From: Penium margaritaceum
Lineage: Eukaryota; Streptophyta; Zygnematophyceae; Desmidiales; Peniaceae
Direction: 5' to 3'
Assembly (NCBI GenBank): GCA_023375785.1
Contig: SZWC01003867.1
Span: 26,539 to 66,806 of the forward strand
DNA length: 40,268 nucleotides
Each line of letters starts with the position of its first letter. Position 1 is the stretch's first letter. The notes under the pieces are model-generated. The model did not search any database and was not told the origin of the DNA. It was given only the letters and a program-made list of their open reading frames with translations. A program made the position numbers and the translations under genes. Shown in pieces: positions 1 to 9,197 of the stretch.

Positions 1-6
1 GTGTGT

Positions 7-78
<72 letters not shown>

Positions 79-87
79 TAGAGAGAG
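1..87. repeat. (GT)n / (GA)n / GATA microsatellite
   Basis: An uninterrupted GT run (one AT interruption) passes directly into a GA run and then a few GATA units. It is cut by the window edge. It has no coding value. Confidence 0.97.
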
Positions 88-337
88 TCCGCGTCCTCGT
101 TCGTGTCCATGTCGGCTAACCGTGCTGGGTTGTGCACGATGCAACTGCATCCCATGCTGAATCGAGGCTGGAGGACGAGGGGATGTGGAAGGTGCGGGTT
201 GTTATGGTGCGGGTGTGAGAGATGGTTCTTGGGCACTGAGTGGTGTGAGAGATGGTGTTGGGTGCTGAGTGGTGTGAGGAGGGTAGGATGGCAAACACAT
301 CCCCTCCTCGCCCCATTTCTTCATTGTAAGGCAACCT
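88..337. other. Non-coding spacer with a 30-bp direct repeat
   Basis: I see no convincing gene here. A 30-bp segment beginning GTGTGAGAGATGG starts at 213 and again at 243, with a partial third start at 272. The segment may lie in an upstream intron of the gene whose exon starts at 611. Confidence 0.5.
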
Positions 338-473
338 GAGCTAACCCACGCCGCTGTGTGCGAGCTAATCCACGCCGCTGTGTGCGAGCTAACCCACGCC
401 GCTGTGTGCGAGCTAACCCACGCCGCTGTGTGCGAGCTAACACACACCGCTGTGTGCGAGCTAACCCACGCCA
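338..473. repeat. 24-bp minisatellite, nearly six units
   Basis: Units start at 338, 362, 386, 410, 434 and 458, each beginning GAGCTAAC and ending in GCTGTGTGC, with few substitutions. Because 24 is divisible by three, several frames stay open as 8-residue repeats. These ORFs are by-products of periodicity. Confidence 0.95.
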
Positions 474-610
474 TATTGTCTTACGTTGCGTTCTCACACT
501 TTTCACATGCGCTAGAAAACATCGTCACCGCAGGATCTTTTTCAATTTTCATGGCGATGGATCTGTGCTGCGATGCCCTGCGACCTGACTGACCTGATGC
601 AACGCGACAG
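474..610 (+). other. Probable intron 3' end upstream of exon 611-808
   Basis: There is no gene in this spacer. It ends in CGACAG immediately before the open exon at 611, which fits a splice acceptor. The pyrimidine tract is weak, so the exact acceptor is an inference. Confidence 0.4.
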
Positions 611-806
611 GTGCTGCGGGAGCTCATTCTGGGCCCCATCATCGGTCTGCTGCACAAGGCGGGCGACGCATGCAAGGCGGGCGCCACGGCGGTGGGGCAG
701 GCCAAGAAGGACGCGGTGGAAGCGCTGGAGAAGGCCAAGGGCGCGGTGCAGGCTGCGCAGGACGAGGCCACCCAGAAGCTCAACGTGCTCATCGAGTACC
801 GCGACA

Positions 807-808
<2 letters not shown>
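611..808 (+). CDS. Internal exon of an unrecognised host gene (A/K/E-rich helical segment)
   Basis: This exon encodes 66 residues in phase 0. It begins with a hydrophobic stretch (LILGPIIGLL) and continues as an Ala/Lys/Glu/Gln-rich segment with heptad-like spacing, as in amphipathic or coiled-coil helices, ending IEYRDK. GC-rich codons and conserved-looking composition separate it from the surrounding repeats. A GT donor follows codon AAG at 808/809 and lies at the very start of a long GT microsatellite. The next exon (2568) joins in the same phase. Upstream exons must lie before the window or in 88-610; I could not identify them. I do not recognise the family. The helix-plus-hydrophobic layout could suit a secreted or lipid-associating protein, but that is only an inference. 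Confidence 0.65.
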
Positions 809-898
<90 letters not shown>

Positions 899-1011
899 GT
901 GCGTGGGTGCATGCGTGCGTGGGTGCATGCGTGCGTGGGTGCATGCGTGCGTGGGTGCATGCGTGCGTGGGTGCATGCGTGCGTGGGTGCATGCGTGCGT
1001 GGGCGCGTGCG
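809..1011. repeat. (GT)n tract followed by a 16-bp minisatellite
   Basis: About 85 bases of nearly pure GT are followed from 901 by seven copies of a 16-bp unit starting GCGTGGGTGCAT. The tract starts exactly at the donor of exon 611-808, so dozens of GT dinucleotides sit next to the splice site. Confidence 0.95.
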
Positions 1012-1504
1012 TGCGTGTGCGCGTGCGTGCGTGTGTGCATGTATGCTTGGGTTTGGGTTCACTCCATGTGGTTTTATGTCTGCTTTGGTCATGTCAACTG
1101 ACCCCGTCTCCAAGTGCAACGTCCGGTCTCGGTCAGCAAAACTTCTCACGCGTCGACGTGAGGATTGCCGTAGAGATTTCTGTGAATGCCCTTCCGCCGG
1201 CTTGTCCACGGCCCTCTATCAGAACAGAATGTCGTTGTTGGACCGCCTGAATACAAGGAGGTAGGAAGTTGCAACGCCGCCTGTGACCATCATTTGAACA
1301 TTTTCACTCTTTTTGCTGAGCAACCACTCAAACCTAACCTAAGAGCAGTTCCCTCTTCTCTCTTTCATCTTCACCCCTACCCTCTGTCCCTCCCCTTCCC
1401 CCCCCTGCCCCCCACCCCACCCCTTCCCACTCAGGGTACCGCTGAATGGCTGAATGTCTGGAGGCAGGCTCCAATCATACTTGGTCGGTGATCTGACACT
1501 CTCN
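1012..1504. other. Intronic spacer with C-rich tract
   Basis: I see no gene. A pyrimidine/C-rich run occupies 1371-1430. The segment ends at an undetermined base (N at 1504), followed by a poly-C run that opens unit A copy 1. Confidence 0.5.
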
Positions 1505-2451
1505 CCCCCCCCCCTTGTGGCCAGACAGGGTGTGGCCAATGAGGGCAGTGAAACGAGGGCAGACAGATTGAGGAACACAGAGGCACAGCCGTGCTTCTGT
1601 GGATTGTACAATAGCAGAAGTAGGATGTAGGGATGGGATGTCTCGGAAGCATCTGACACCTGACGTGTGATGTCTCTCTCCAGGGATCTGCCCCTACTGT
1701 ATTATGTACCGGTTGTACTATATCCAATGAGTCAGCGGGATATTGGACCAGAAGTTCTTGCACATGAATGTATCCCTTGTGCTGGAAAGCATTGTGGCTC
1801 ACATTTCAGGTGTGGGTTTTATTCAAAACATGGTGTGGGCACGTGGAGAATTGCCCAAGTGTGGTGTGCACTTGGTTTCCACTTTCTCACCCAACCAGCT
1901 CAATACTCTATAGAGCAGGTGCTGTCATGAAAAGGAGGGTGTCTTCAAGATAGGCAAATTTTAGCTCTGAGTTGTGAGGGAGGAGCTCGGAACTCAACAA
2001 GAGAGCCTTAGAAGAGAAAGGGAAGATGAAATTTGTGTTGCTCTTCTTTGGGACTGTTTTCAGTTCCAACACACACATGGATTGACGTTTGTGGCTTTAT
2101 GTACCCAGAGAAGATCTATGAGTAGAACAACTTACCTAGTTGTGAGCAAAAGGGACACATAGTGAGAGTTCATGCTAAAACTATAGTTGACACTGTTGTG
2201 ATGTGAGCCGATCCCGTCTGAGCATACAGTTGACTTACCATCGTCGTCTCCATGCTCGTGCACATCCCTGATACAAACCCAGCTGGAGTCAAAGAAGCGT
2301 CCGTCTGGGTAGTGATCCACCCATCCGTAGCTGCACAACAGCTGCCACGGCATCCCAAAGACTAACTGGGGCACTCAATCCGTTTTCTGCAGCCTTTATG
2401 GTTTTCTTTGTGCTGTGGCCTTAGACCCAATTTGCGAGGGAATAGAGAAAC
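1505..2451. repeat. Unit A, copy 1 (947 bp)
   Basis: This is nearly identical to 2985-3933, differing by scattered substitutions and 1-2 base indels. It starts in a poly-C run just before TTGTGGCCAGAC and ends in AATAGAGAAAC. It is bounded exactly by N at 1504 and N at 2452. No terminal inverted repeat or target duplication is visible. It contains an exon-like minus-strand segment, listed separately. It may be an uncharacterised dispersed repeat or a local segmental duplication. Confidence 0.9.
2239..2374 (-). pseudogene. Exon-like segment in unit A copy 1, unknown family
   Basis: Read on the minus strand, this gives a protein-like stretch rich in aromatic and acidic residues (for example YGWVDHYPDGRFFDSSW) that runs into a perfect donor consensus, ATG|GTAAGT, at 2239/2238. 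A possible acceptor (TTGTGCAG) lies at 2331. It is repeated in the two other unit A copies. I do not recognise the domain. It may be a captured gene fragment carried by the repeat, or a real exon duplicated with it. Confidence 0.35.
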
Positions 2452-2567
2452 NTCTGATCAGCTCCTCCTGCTTGAGTCAATATCACATCGCTGTCATGCC
2501 ATTGCCTGATTCCAACTCTCTTCTTTCATCCGTGGACGCTGTTTGCTAATCTGTCTGCCGTGACCAG

Positions 2568-2882
2568 TACACTGTGAACGCGGCGCTGGGTGCGCTGGAA
2601 GTCGCGCTGAACCAGATTGGCGACGCGCTCAAGAACGTGCAGATGCCCGACTGGTTCGCGATCAACTTCCTGTCCCTCGGCCTCAGCATCAACGCCGAGC
2701 GCATCAACATCAACGGCACGATCCACATCAGGCTCGGGGACTCAGAGTTCAAGCCGTCGTTCAGCATCGACCTGGAGAACCCGTTCAACATCATCAAGAA
2801 GTTCTTCGAGAAGCTCATCCTGGGGGCGATCAGCGGGTCGTACCCAGAGGCGGGCAAGGCCATCAACGGCACAAAGACTTAG
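2568..2882 (+). CDS. Terminal exon of the unrecognised host gene
   Basis: This exon follows the acceptor CCAG at 2567 and joins exon 611-808 in phase 0. It encodes 104 residues ending at TAG (2880-2882). The sequence has alternating polar and hydrophobic residues suggestive of beta strands (INFLSLGLSINAERININ), then IHIRLGD and a hydrophobic C-terminal part (NPFNIIKKFFEKLILGAIS). N-x-T glycosylation sequons occur at NGT twice (after ININ and near the end), which would matter if the protein is secreted. There is no stop or frameshift. Codon use is GC3-rich, like exon 1 and unlike the neighbouring repeats. The family is not recognised and no catalytic motif is visible. Unit A copy 2 begins about 100 bases downstream. 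Confidence 0.7.
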   Translation, partial: YTVNAALGALEVALNQIGDALKNVQMPDWFAINFLSLGLSINAERININGTIHIRLGDSEFKPSFSIDLENPFNIIKKFFEKLILGAISGSYPEAGKAINGTKT

Positions 2883-2984
2883 AAGAAGATCGTTGCGGAA
2901 GGAGAGTGCGCGATGACTGCAGCGCACCTCACAAGCCAATGTTGTGCTGCCCCGGGTTGGGGTGTGGCAAAGCCACCCCCCCCC

Positions 2985-3933
2985 TCCCCCCCTTGTGGCC
3001 AGACAGGGTGTGGCCAATGAGGGCAGTGAAACGAGGGCAGACAGATTGAGGAACACAGAGGCACAGCCGTGCTTCTGTGGATTGTACAATAGCAGGAGTA
3101 GGATGTAGGGATGGGATGTCTCGGAAGCATCTGACACCTGACGTGATGTCTCTCTCCAGGGATCTGCCCCTACTGTATTATGTACCGGTTGTACTATATC
3201 CAATGAGTCAGCGGGATATTGGACCAGAAGTTCTTGCGCATGCATGTATCCCTTGTGCTGGAAAGCATTGTGGCTCACATTTCAGGTGTGGGTTTTATTC
3301 AAAACATGGTGTGGGCACGTGGGGAATTGCCCAAGTGTGGTGTGCACTTGGTTTCCACTTTCTCACCCAACCAGCTCTCTATACTCTATAGAGCAGGTGC
3401 TGTCATGAAAAGGAGGGTGTCTTCAAGATAGGCAAAATCTAGCTCTGAGTTGTGAGGGAGGAGCTCGGAACTCAACAAGAGAGCCTTAGAAGAGAAAGGG
3501 AAGATGAAATTTGTGTTCCTCTTCTTTGGGACAGTCTGTTTTCAGTTCCAACACACACATGGATTGGCGTTTGTGGCTTTATGTACCCAGAGAAGATCTA
3601 TGAGTAGAACAACTTACCTAGTTGTGAGCAAAAGGGACACATAGTGAGAGTTCATGCCAAAACTATAGTTGACACTGTTGTGATGTGAGCCGATCCCGTC
3701 TGAGCATACAGTTGACTTACCATCGTCGTCTCCATGCTCGTGCACATCCCTGATACAAACCCAGCTGGAGTCAAAGAAGCGTCCGTCTGGGTAGTGATCC
3801 ACCCATCCGTAGCTGCACAACAGCTGCCACGGCATCCCAAAGACTAACTGGGGCACTCAATCCGTTTTCTGCAGCCTTTATGGTTTTCTTTGTGCTGTGG
3901 CCTTAGACCCAATTTGCGAGGGAATAGAGAAAC
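2985..3933. repeat. Unit A, copy 2 (949 bp)
   Basis: This is the second near-identical copy of unit A, starting in the C run before TTGTGGCC and ending AATAGAGAAAC. Here it runs without interruption into unit B (CCCCTAAGCGAC). This A-B junction is the unoccupied version of the site that carries a MITE after copy 3. Confidence 0.9.
3721..3856 (-). pseudogene. Exon-like segment in unit A copy 2, unknown family
   Basis: This is a second copy of the minus-strand exon-like segment, with the same GTAAGT donor at its 3' edge and the same reading frame. Its protein reading is unchanged from copy 1, but the copies are near-identical overall, so this does not show selection. Confidence 0.35.
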
Positions 3934-4194
3934 CCCCTAAGCGACATTCTGTGTGGAGAGCACGTTGCATAGAACACAATGTGACTGGCGGTGCTTGACG
4001 ACCACACGGCGACGACAACGACGACGACGCCGACGGCGGCGACGACGACGGCGACGGCGTCGGCGACGGCGATGGTGACGGCAACGGCAATGGCGACGGC
4101 GACGATAACGATGACGACAGCAACGACGACAACGCCGACAACGCCGATGATGACAACGACGATGGTGGTGGCCATGACAATGACGATGACAACA

Positions 4195-4225
<31 letters not shown>
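3924..4225. repeat. Unit B, copy 1: unique head plus degenerate (CGA)n/(GAG)n tract
   Basis: A ~65-bp unique head (CCCCTAAGCGACATTCTG onward) leads into cryptic GAC/GGC/GAT triplet DNA that ends as (GAG)n at an N (4226). The head and triplet tract recur at 4878-5263. Long Thr/Ala- or Arg-rich ORFs here are products of the triplet repeat. Confidence 0.9.
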
Positions 4226-4226
4226 N

Positions 4227-4500
4227 AAACTATAGTTGACACTGTTGTGATGTGAGCCGATCCCGTCTGAGCATACAGTTGACTTACCATCGTCGTCTCC
4301 ATGCTCGTGCACATCCCTGATACAAACCCAGCTGGAGTCAAAGAAGCGTCCGTCTGGGTAGTGATCCACCCATCCGTAGCTGCACAACAGCTGCCACGGC
4401 ATCCCAAAGACTAACTGGGGCACTCAATCCGTTTTCTGCAGCCTTTATGGTTTTCTTTGTGCTGTGGCCTTAGACCCAATTTGCGAGGGAATAGAGAAAC
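4227..4500. repeat. Unit A, copy 3 (5'-truncated, 274 bp)
   Basis: This matches the last 274 bases of copy 2 (3660-3933). It begins immediately after the N at 4226 and ends with the same ATAGAGAAAC. Truncation exactly at an N suggests that the missing 5' part may be an assembly loss. Confidence 0.9.
4288..4423 (-). pseudogene. Exon-like segment in unit A copy 3, unknown family
   Basis: This is the third copy of the minus-strand exon-like segment, again followed on its own strand by GTAAGT. Confidence 0.35.
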
Positions 4501-4877
4501 GGCCTAATTCCGCTATACCCACCATTTGGGCCTCCGAATTTTGTCCTGGCCACTTCTCGCACATTAATGACACGCTACTCACTTTCCACAGACGATGCGT
4601 GCTGTACCCACTGTTTTCGCACTTCCTGAGAAACATGCATGCCATACCCACTGTTGGGAAGAAATTCACGGTACACCGGTTTCGTCCTCCACACGATTTT
4701 AGGCACGGTGGATATCCGAAGTATTTGTTTTTAACAGTGGCTATCGGAAGTATTATATAAATTTTGTGGACGTCATACGCATGTTTCTGCAAAAGTGGCC
4801 CTCACATGCTTTATATGCGAAAACTGGGTGCGACGTTATTCACTTGCGAAGTCAGTGGGTATACGGGACTTGTACCC
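4501..4877. mobile_element. 377-bp MITE with 10-bp target duplication (Mutator-like class suggested)
   Basis: The segment is flanked by a perfect direct repeat ATAGAGAAAC at 4491-4500 and 4878-4887. The A-B junction of the neighbouring copy (3924-3933) has this 10-mer once and no insert, so it is a paralogous empty site. Imperfect terminal inverted repeats are visible: the left end GG..AATTCCGCTATACCCAC pairs with the right end read in reverse (GG..CAAGTCCCGTATACCCAC), about 17 of 23 positions. The TACCCACT motif recurs internally. No transposase is encoded. A target duplication of 9-11 bp is typical of the Mutator superfamily; that assignment is an inference. Confidence 0.8.
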
Positions 4878-5157
4878 ATAGAGAAACCCCCTAAGCGACA
4901 TTCTGTGTGGAGAGCACGTTGCATAGAACACAATGTGACTGGCGGTGCTTGACGACAACACGGCGACGACAACGACGACGACGCCGACGGCGGCGACGGC
5001 GACGGCGACAGCGTCGGCGACGGCGATAGCGTCGGCGACGGCGATGGTGACGACAACGGCAATGGCGACGGCGACGATAACGATGATGATGGCGACGACG
5101 ACAATGCCGATGATGACAACGACGGTAGTGGTGGCCATGACAATGACGATGACAAAA

Positions 5158-5188
<31 letters not shown>

Positions 5189-5263
5189 GGAGGAGGAAGA
5201 GGAGGAGGAGTAGGAAGAGGAGGAAGAGGAAGAGGAGGAGGATGAGGAGGAGGAGGAGGAGGA
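4878..5263. repeat. Unit B, copy 2, with long (GAG)n tail
   Basis: The head and triplet tract are the same as 3924-4225, and the GAG tail is about 100 bases long. Copia-1 is inserted in this tail. The purine-rich tail is mirror-symmetric and could form triplex DNA. Ser-, Leu- and Arg-rich ORFs here are repeat artefacts. Confidence 0.9.
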
Positions 5264-6112
5264 TGTTGGTTTTTGCGCATCTCTCATTGTGCTCTGTTGT
5301 GTCCTCCCAGCTTGTGTACATCAGCGTGCAGATGACTGACAGCGAGACTCGACGTTGCTGGAGTATCGTCCGGTGGAGCCGACGCACGCTGAGGCCTCCT
5401 CGCAGTTCGCTGGAGCCTCCTCCCTCCGGCAACGTGCTCAGCTCCATCGGCAAGCCTCCTCGGCGGTCAAGCTGTCGGCGGTCACTGCCACTGCAGATGC
5501 TGTCTGCATGCTCCCAGCGCTGGTTCTGACTATGCCATTACGTCTGCACCATCATGCTCTGCCTCCGTGTCTCTTGCTGCGTAGCACTGTTTGGCATCGT
5601 GGACCGTCGTAGGCACTGCCTGGGTTCGAGCAGCCATAACTCTTTGCTACTGTTTTTCTAGCTGATTCTGACTACACGACTACGCTCGGAGCATTGGTAT
5701 TATAGTATGGTCCAATCTTCAAGCAAAACGGACTACGCCCGGGTTTTCGGCTGTCAGGCGTCTCGCAGGACTCACCAAGAAAACCCTGCCTGCCAGAACA
5801 TAGGTCTAGGACTATTTTCTGATTGGCTTGTTTGCTGAGTAACAAGTTCTACAGTAGAGGGGGGGAGCTAGAACTTGGAGGGGTCTCCCATGGCTGCCTC
5901 TTCTTCATTCCTAATTAATCACTCTCAATTTTTCAACTGCTTTCTGGCGCTAACACTGGCACGCGCATTTCTGAGTAACAAACACAGAGCTTCAAGACTT
6001 AGTCTCTAGAGAAGCAGACTGAGAAGTCCGCAGACTTAAGCAACTAGCGTGGAAGCCCGCACGCTGCATCAATAACGGTGCTGCCCCAACCTGCTGCCTA
6101 GTTTTCCTTTCT
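5264..6112 (+). repeat. Copia-1 5' LTR
   Basis: It starts TGTTGG and ends CCTTTCT just before the primer-binding site. It aligns over its length with 13313-14144, with a ~22-bp indel near 5815-5840. The TG...CT termini are not the usual TG...CA. Confidence 0.9.
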
Positions 6113-6124
6113 TGGTATCAGAGC
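6113..6124 (+). promoter_or_regulatory. Copia-1 primer-binding site (initiator Met tRNA)
   Basis: TGGTATCAGAGC directly abuts the 5' LTR. This is the usual plant retroelement site complementary to the 3' end of initiator tRNA-Met. Confidence 0.93.
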
Positions 6125-7557
6125 TAGTGCGTAGCAGCAGCAGCAGAAGTCTGGCGTACAGATACCAGACAACGCCTACGGACCCCCATACACGCCAGTG
6201 CAGGGGAAATGCTGCCAGATTTTTCCCGGCAGCATTGACCGGCCTGGTGGCAGCATTAGATTTTTTCCCACGGCCACTGGGCCAGGGGAAATGCTGCCAA
6301 ATTTTCGGCAGCACTGACCCCTATGCGTGACGCGGAGAGGTGAGCGGCAGGCCGACTCCAACACCTGCACGCGACGGCGCACGCGACGACTTCACCCAGG
6401 TGCAGTGACTGGCACCAGCAAGCAGCAGCAGCAGCCTCCAACAGCAGCAACGGCAGGCAACTACAGCAAGTAGTGGCAACAACAACCAGTAGCTGCTGCG
6501 TGTAGTAGCAGCGGCCGGCAGCAGCAATGGCTCACAATAGCTCGCAACAGCAACAACAGCCGGCAGCAGCATCGGCTCACAGCAGCACGCAGCAGCACCA
6601 GCAACGCGCAACAGCAAGCAGTAGCTGCGGCTTGCATCAGCAGTTCGCAGTGTCAGCAAAAGCGGCAGGGAGAAGTAGCAGCAGCAATTAGTAGCAGCAG
6701 CAGTAAGCTGCAACAGCAGCCGGTTGCAGTAGCAACAGCTGCGAGCAGCAGCCGGCAGCAGCCAGTAGTAGGTGCTGCTCACAGCTCGCTGCGAGCAGCG
6801 GGCAACCTCGCTGCTCACTACAAGAAGCAAGCTGTTGGCAACGAGCAGCGAGCTCGCTGCGAGCAGCGAGCTGGTGGCAGCGAGAAACGAGCTCACTACT
6901 AGCAACCCGCTGCCCACAACGAGCAGCGAGGTTCGCTAGGCCAGACGAGAAGAAAGAAAAAAGAAAAAAAGAGCTAACAGAAAAGTTTCCTCCACCCTAG
7001 CAGCAGCTGCCATAAGTGCTCGGGCAGCCACAGCGCCCGTAGTAGCACGCAACAGCAGCAACAGCAGCTACAACAGTAGCTGCAACAACAGCAGTACTGG
7101 TTGATGCTGCCACAATAGTCGCAACAAAAATAGCAGCAGCTACTGCAACATCAGCAACAACAGCAGTTGCTGCTACCACATCAGTTGTAGTAGCAACAGC
7201 AGCCGCAACTGCAACAGCAGCCGCAGCTGCAACAGCAGCCACAGTAGTAGCAGCAACAATAGCAGCAACAACGGCGGTAATAGCAACAGTAGCGGCATCA
7301 ACCATAACAGCAGCTGCAGCTATGGAGCAGCGGCCCTCACCACAGCCGCTACCGACGTCAGCATCTAGCCTCTGACGTCACAACTCACGTCACTACTAAC
7401 GTCATCAATGAAAAAAGCAAAAGGGTGGGCAAGAAACTTTATTCCAGTAGCAGAAGCACATTATGCCGCAGTTGCTGCTGACGCCAGCCATCTAAGGGTG
7501 ACATTACTGCTGACATAAAACACACAATAAAAACAAAGAGAAGGGGGCACCAAAACC
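6125..7557 (+). other. Copia-1 leader: hairpin pair and long CAG/CAA-rich tract
   Basis: The segment 6201-6313 holds a repeated motif (CAGGGGAAATGCTGCCA at 6201 and 6283) that can form stems such as AATGCTGCC/GGCAGCATT (6208-6216 with 6228-6236). From about 6410 to 7330 the strand is dominated by CAG, CAA and TAG triplets, a decayed polyglutamine-type tract or simple repeat. Four ACGT-core motifs follow (7355-7402). Long antisense Leu/Ala-rich ORFs here are artefacts. Confidence 0.7.
7351..7405. promoter_or_regulatory. Cluster of four ACGT-core (bZIP-type) motifs
   Basis: ACGT cores lie at 7355, 7375, 7387 and 7399, mostly as GACGTCA or CACGTCA. TGACG/ACGT elements are binding sites of plant TGA-type and related bZIP factors. 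Use as an internal enhancer of the retroelement is an inference. Confidence 0.35.
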
Positions 7558-7620
7558 ATGGCAAACAACCCCAGTGGGGAGGGGTCCTCGTCCGCTAGGG
7601 GGACCCCCAGGGGGGTACCC

Positions 7621-9197
7621 CCCCTTTTGCTTGCAACAGCTGCAACAGTAGCAGAAACAGGACCAGGGAAAGCAACAATAGCAACAGTAGCACCAACAAA
7701 TGTAGCAACAACAGCAGGAGCAGCAGCAGCAGCCCATAGGCGTCATCGCCGGCACCTCTGACCCCCTGACTGACATTGAGTAGCAGCTCGCCGCCTTGAC
7801 GCAACAGCTTGCAGCACTGTAGCCACTGGCCTCACAGACTGCCACCAGTGCCCCTCCGCCGTTCATTCCTCCTTGGCACACCAGCCACGCTATGTCTGCT
7901 ACCACGCATTACCTGGCGCAGCACATGACTCAGTGCCAGCGGCAGTCAGTAACTGTCGTCTTTGGCCCCACTCTGGGCGCCGGCCGCATGCAAAAGGGTT
8001 TTGAGACACCGTCCCCGCTGCTTCAGGCCGGCAAGCGGTTTTGGAGCTGGGAGCTCCTTTGGGCGTAGGGTGAGGGTTTGTGGGCATACTACACCCTCCC
8101 GTACGACTCCACCGAGGCCGGCAAGTTGTATGACGCTGGTTGCACCGTACGCGCCCTCGTCCCCGTCGCTCCTCTGGCTTCCCGCCTGGCCTTAGAGCCC
8201 TTTCTCGGCCACTTAACCACTGGCGGCACCCCAGACCCTACAGCCGCGTGGCACGTCCTCACTCGTCCCCATCGCCTGTCCAGCGACATTAAGACCAGCC
8301 GTCTGTTGCGGGAGTTCAACTCCTTACACATAGGGGAGACCGAGACAGTCACTACGTACTAGCAGCAAGCTGAGGACATCCTCTGCGGCCTAGGTACCTT
8401 TGCTCCACCCCCTTTGGCTGCGCTCCTCACCATCAAGTGCGGTGCCACCAGCGCGTACACGGACGTCTTCGTCCACTACTCCCAGGACGTCCTCTCCACT
8501 ATGGCGGCCTAGGGCACCCTCATGCCCTGGGCATATGAGCTCTTCCTCAGGAATAAGGAAGCTCACCTGGAGTCCTGTCTACGGCGCACAGAGGCCCTTG
8601 ACTCCCATGCCATCGCTTCCGTGGCAGTCGCTTCCCCCGCAAATGCTTCTTCCTCCACCAGCTCCTCGTCACCGGGGAAGGAGAAGTGTCGGAGCAAGAA
8701 GGGAAAGGGTCAGCAGTAGCTGCAGCATCAACAACGGTCGACTGGGTCTAGTAGTGGCTCGGTCTGCCACAATTGTGGCCAGCCATGACACGGGTGGTAC
8801 ACGTGCCCGTTACTGACGGACGAGGCGCGCATCATCGCCACCATGCGTCACCAGCGGGAGCACCGTCTCGCCTCTTCCGCTGTAGCTGTCGCCACCCATG
8901 ACGCCTCGACCCCATCTAGCGGCTCCACTCCTCCCAATGCGACTACGGTCGCGCAGACGCCAGCTCCTCAGCAGTATCATCAGTAGCCATCGACGCCTCT
9001 GTTCCCTTCACCGGGGCAGTCCTCCTTCTATCCAGGCTTCGGTGCCATCACTCTATACTAAGTCTACACTCCTGAACCGTCCACGCAGGAGTGTCAGCTG
9101 GAGCAGTTCATTGCGCTTCAGCTCGGCCTACCTCGCCCTCCCCCCCTCGAGGCGCGAGTTGCGTTACCTCCTGCTTGTCCCGATTGCCTTGCATGAC
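7621..9197 (+). pseudogene. gag: Copia-1 gag (nucleocapsid), broken by in-frame stops
   Basis: One frame runs the whole length. It has a polyglutamine N-terminal part (7631-7760), then a capsid-like region including WAYYTLPYDSTEAGKLYD and a Ser-rich basic stretch, then the zinc knuckle C-H-N-C-x4-H-x4-C at 8765-8806. A Pro/Thr/Ser-rich tail follows. I see no frameshift in 1.58 kb, but in-frame stops lie at 7649, 7679, 7688, 7703, 7781, 7820, 8066, 8360, 8510, 8717 and 8984 (all TAG), 8786 and 9194 (TGA) and 9059 (TAA). The TGA at 8786 falls inside the zinc knuckle. The start is unclear: the ATG at 7558 is in another frame. The role of the family is to package element RNA in cytoplasmic particles. 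Confidence 0.85.

Larger units (their letters stand above)
809..2567 (+). other. Intron of the unknown gene, filled with repeats
   Basis: The 1,759-bp intron runs from the donor GT at 809 to CCAG at 2567. A good branch-point-like TTGCTAAT lies about 20 bases before the acceptor, in a pyrimidine-leaning context. Its content is a microsatellite and minisatellite (809-1011), an unremarkable stretch with a C-rich tract (1371-1430), and a complete copy of unit A between two N bases. The intron is supported by the matching exon phases, but its true length is uncertain because of the Ns. Confidence 0.6.

Noticed and set aside
338..473. CRISPR-like array
   Set aside because: Units are contiguous 24-bp repeats without spacers, in eukaryotic DNA.
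481..1209. Long ORFs of His-Thr, Cys-Val and similar dipeptides
   Set aside because: Both strands of the GT microsatellite and 16-bp minisatellite stay open in several frames; there is no conserved content.
3878..5287. Ser-, Arg-, Thr-Ala- and Leu-rich ORFs across unit B
   Set aside because: Products of (CGA)n/(GAG)n triplet repeats, open in all frames.
6321..7305. Antisense Leu/Ala/Val/Thr-rich ORFs (198 and 102 codons)
   Set aside because: Complement of the CAG/CAA tract in the Copia-1 leader; no domain, and the opposite strand explains the sequence.
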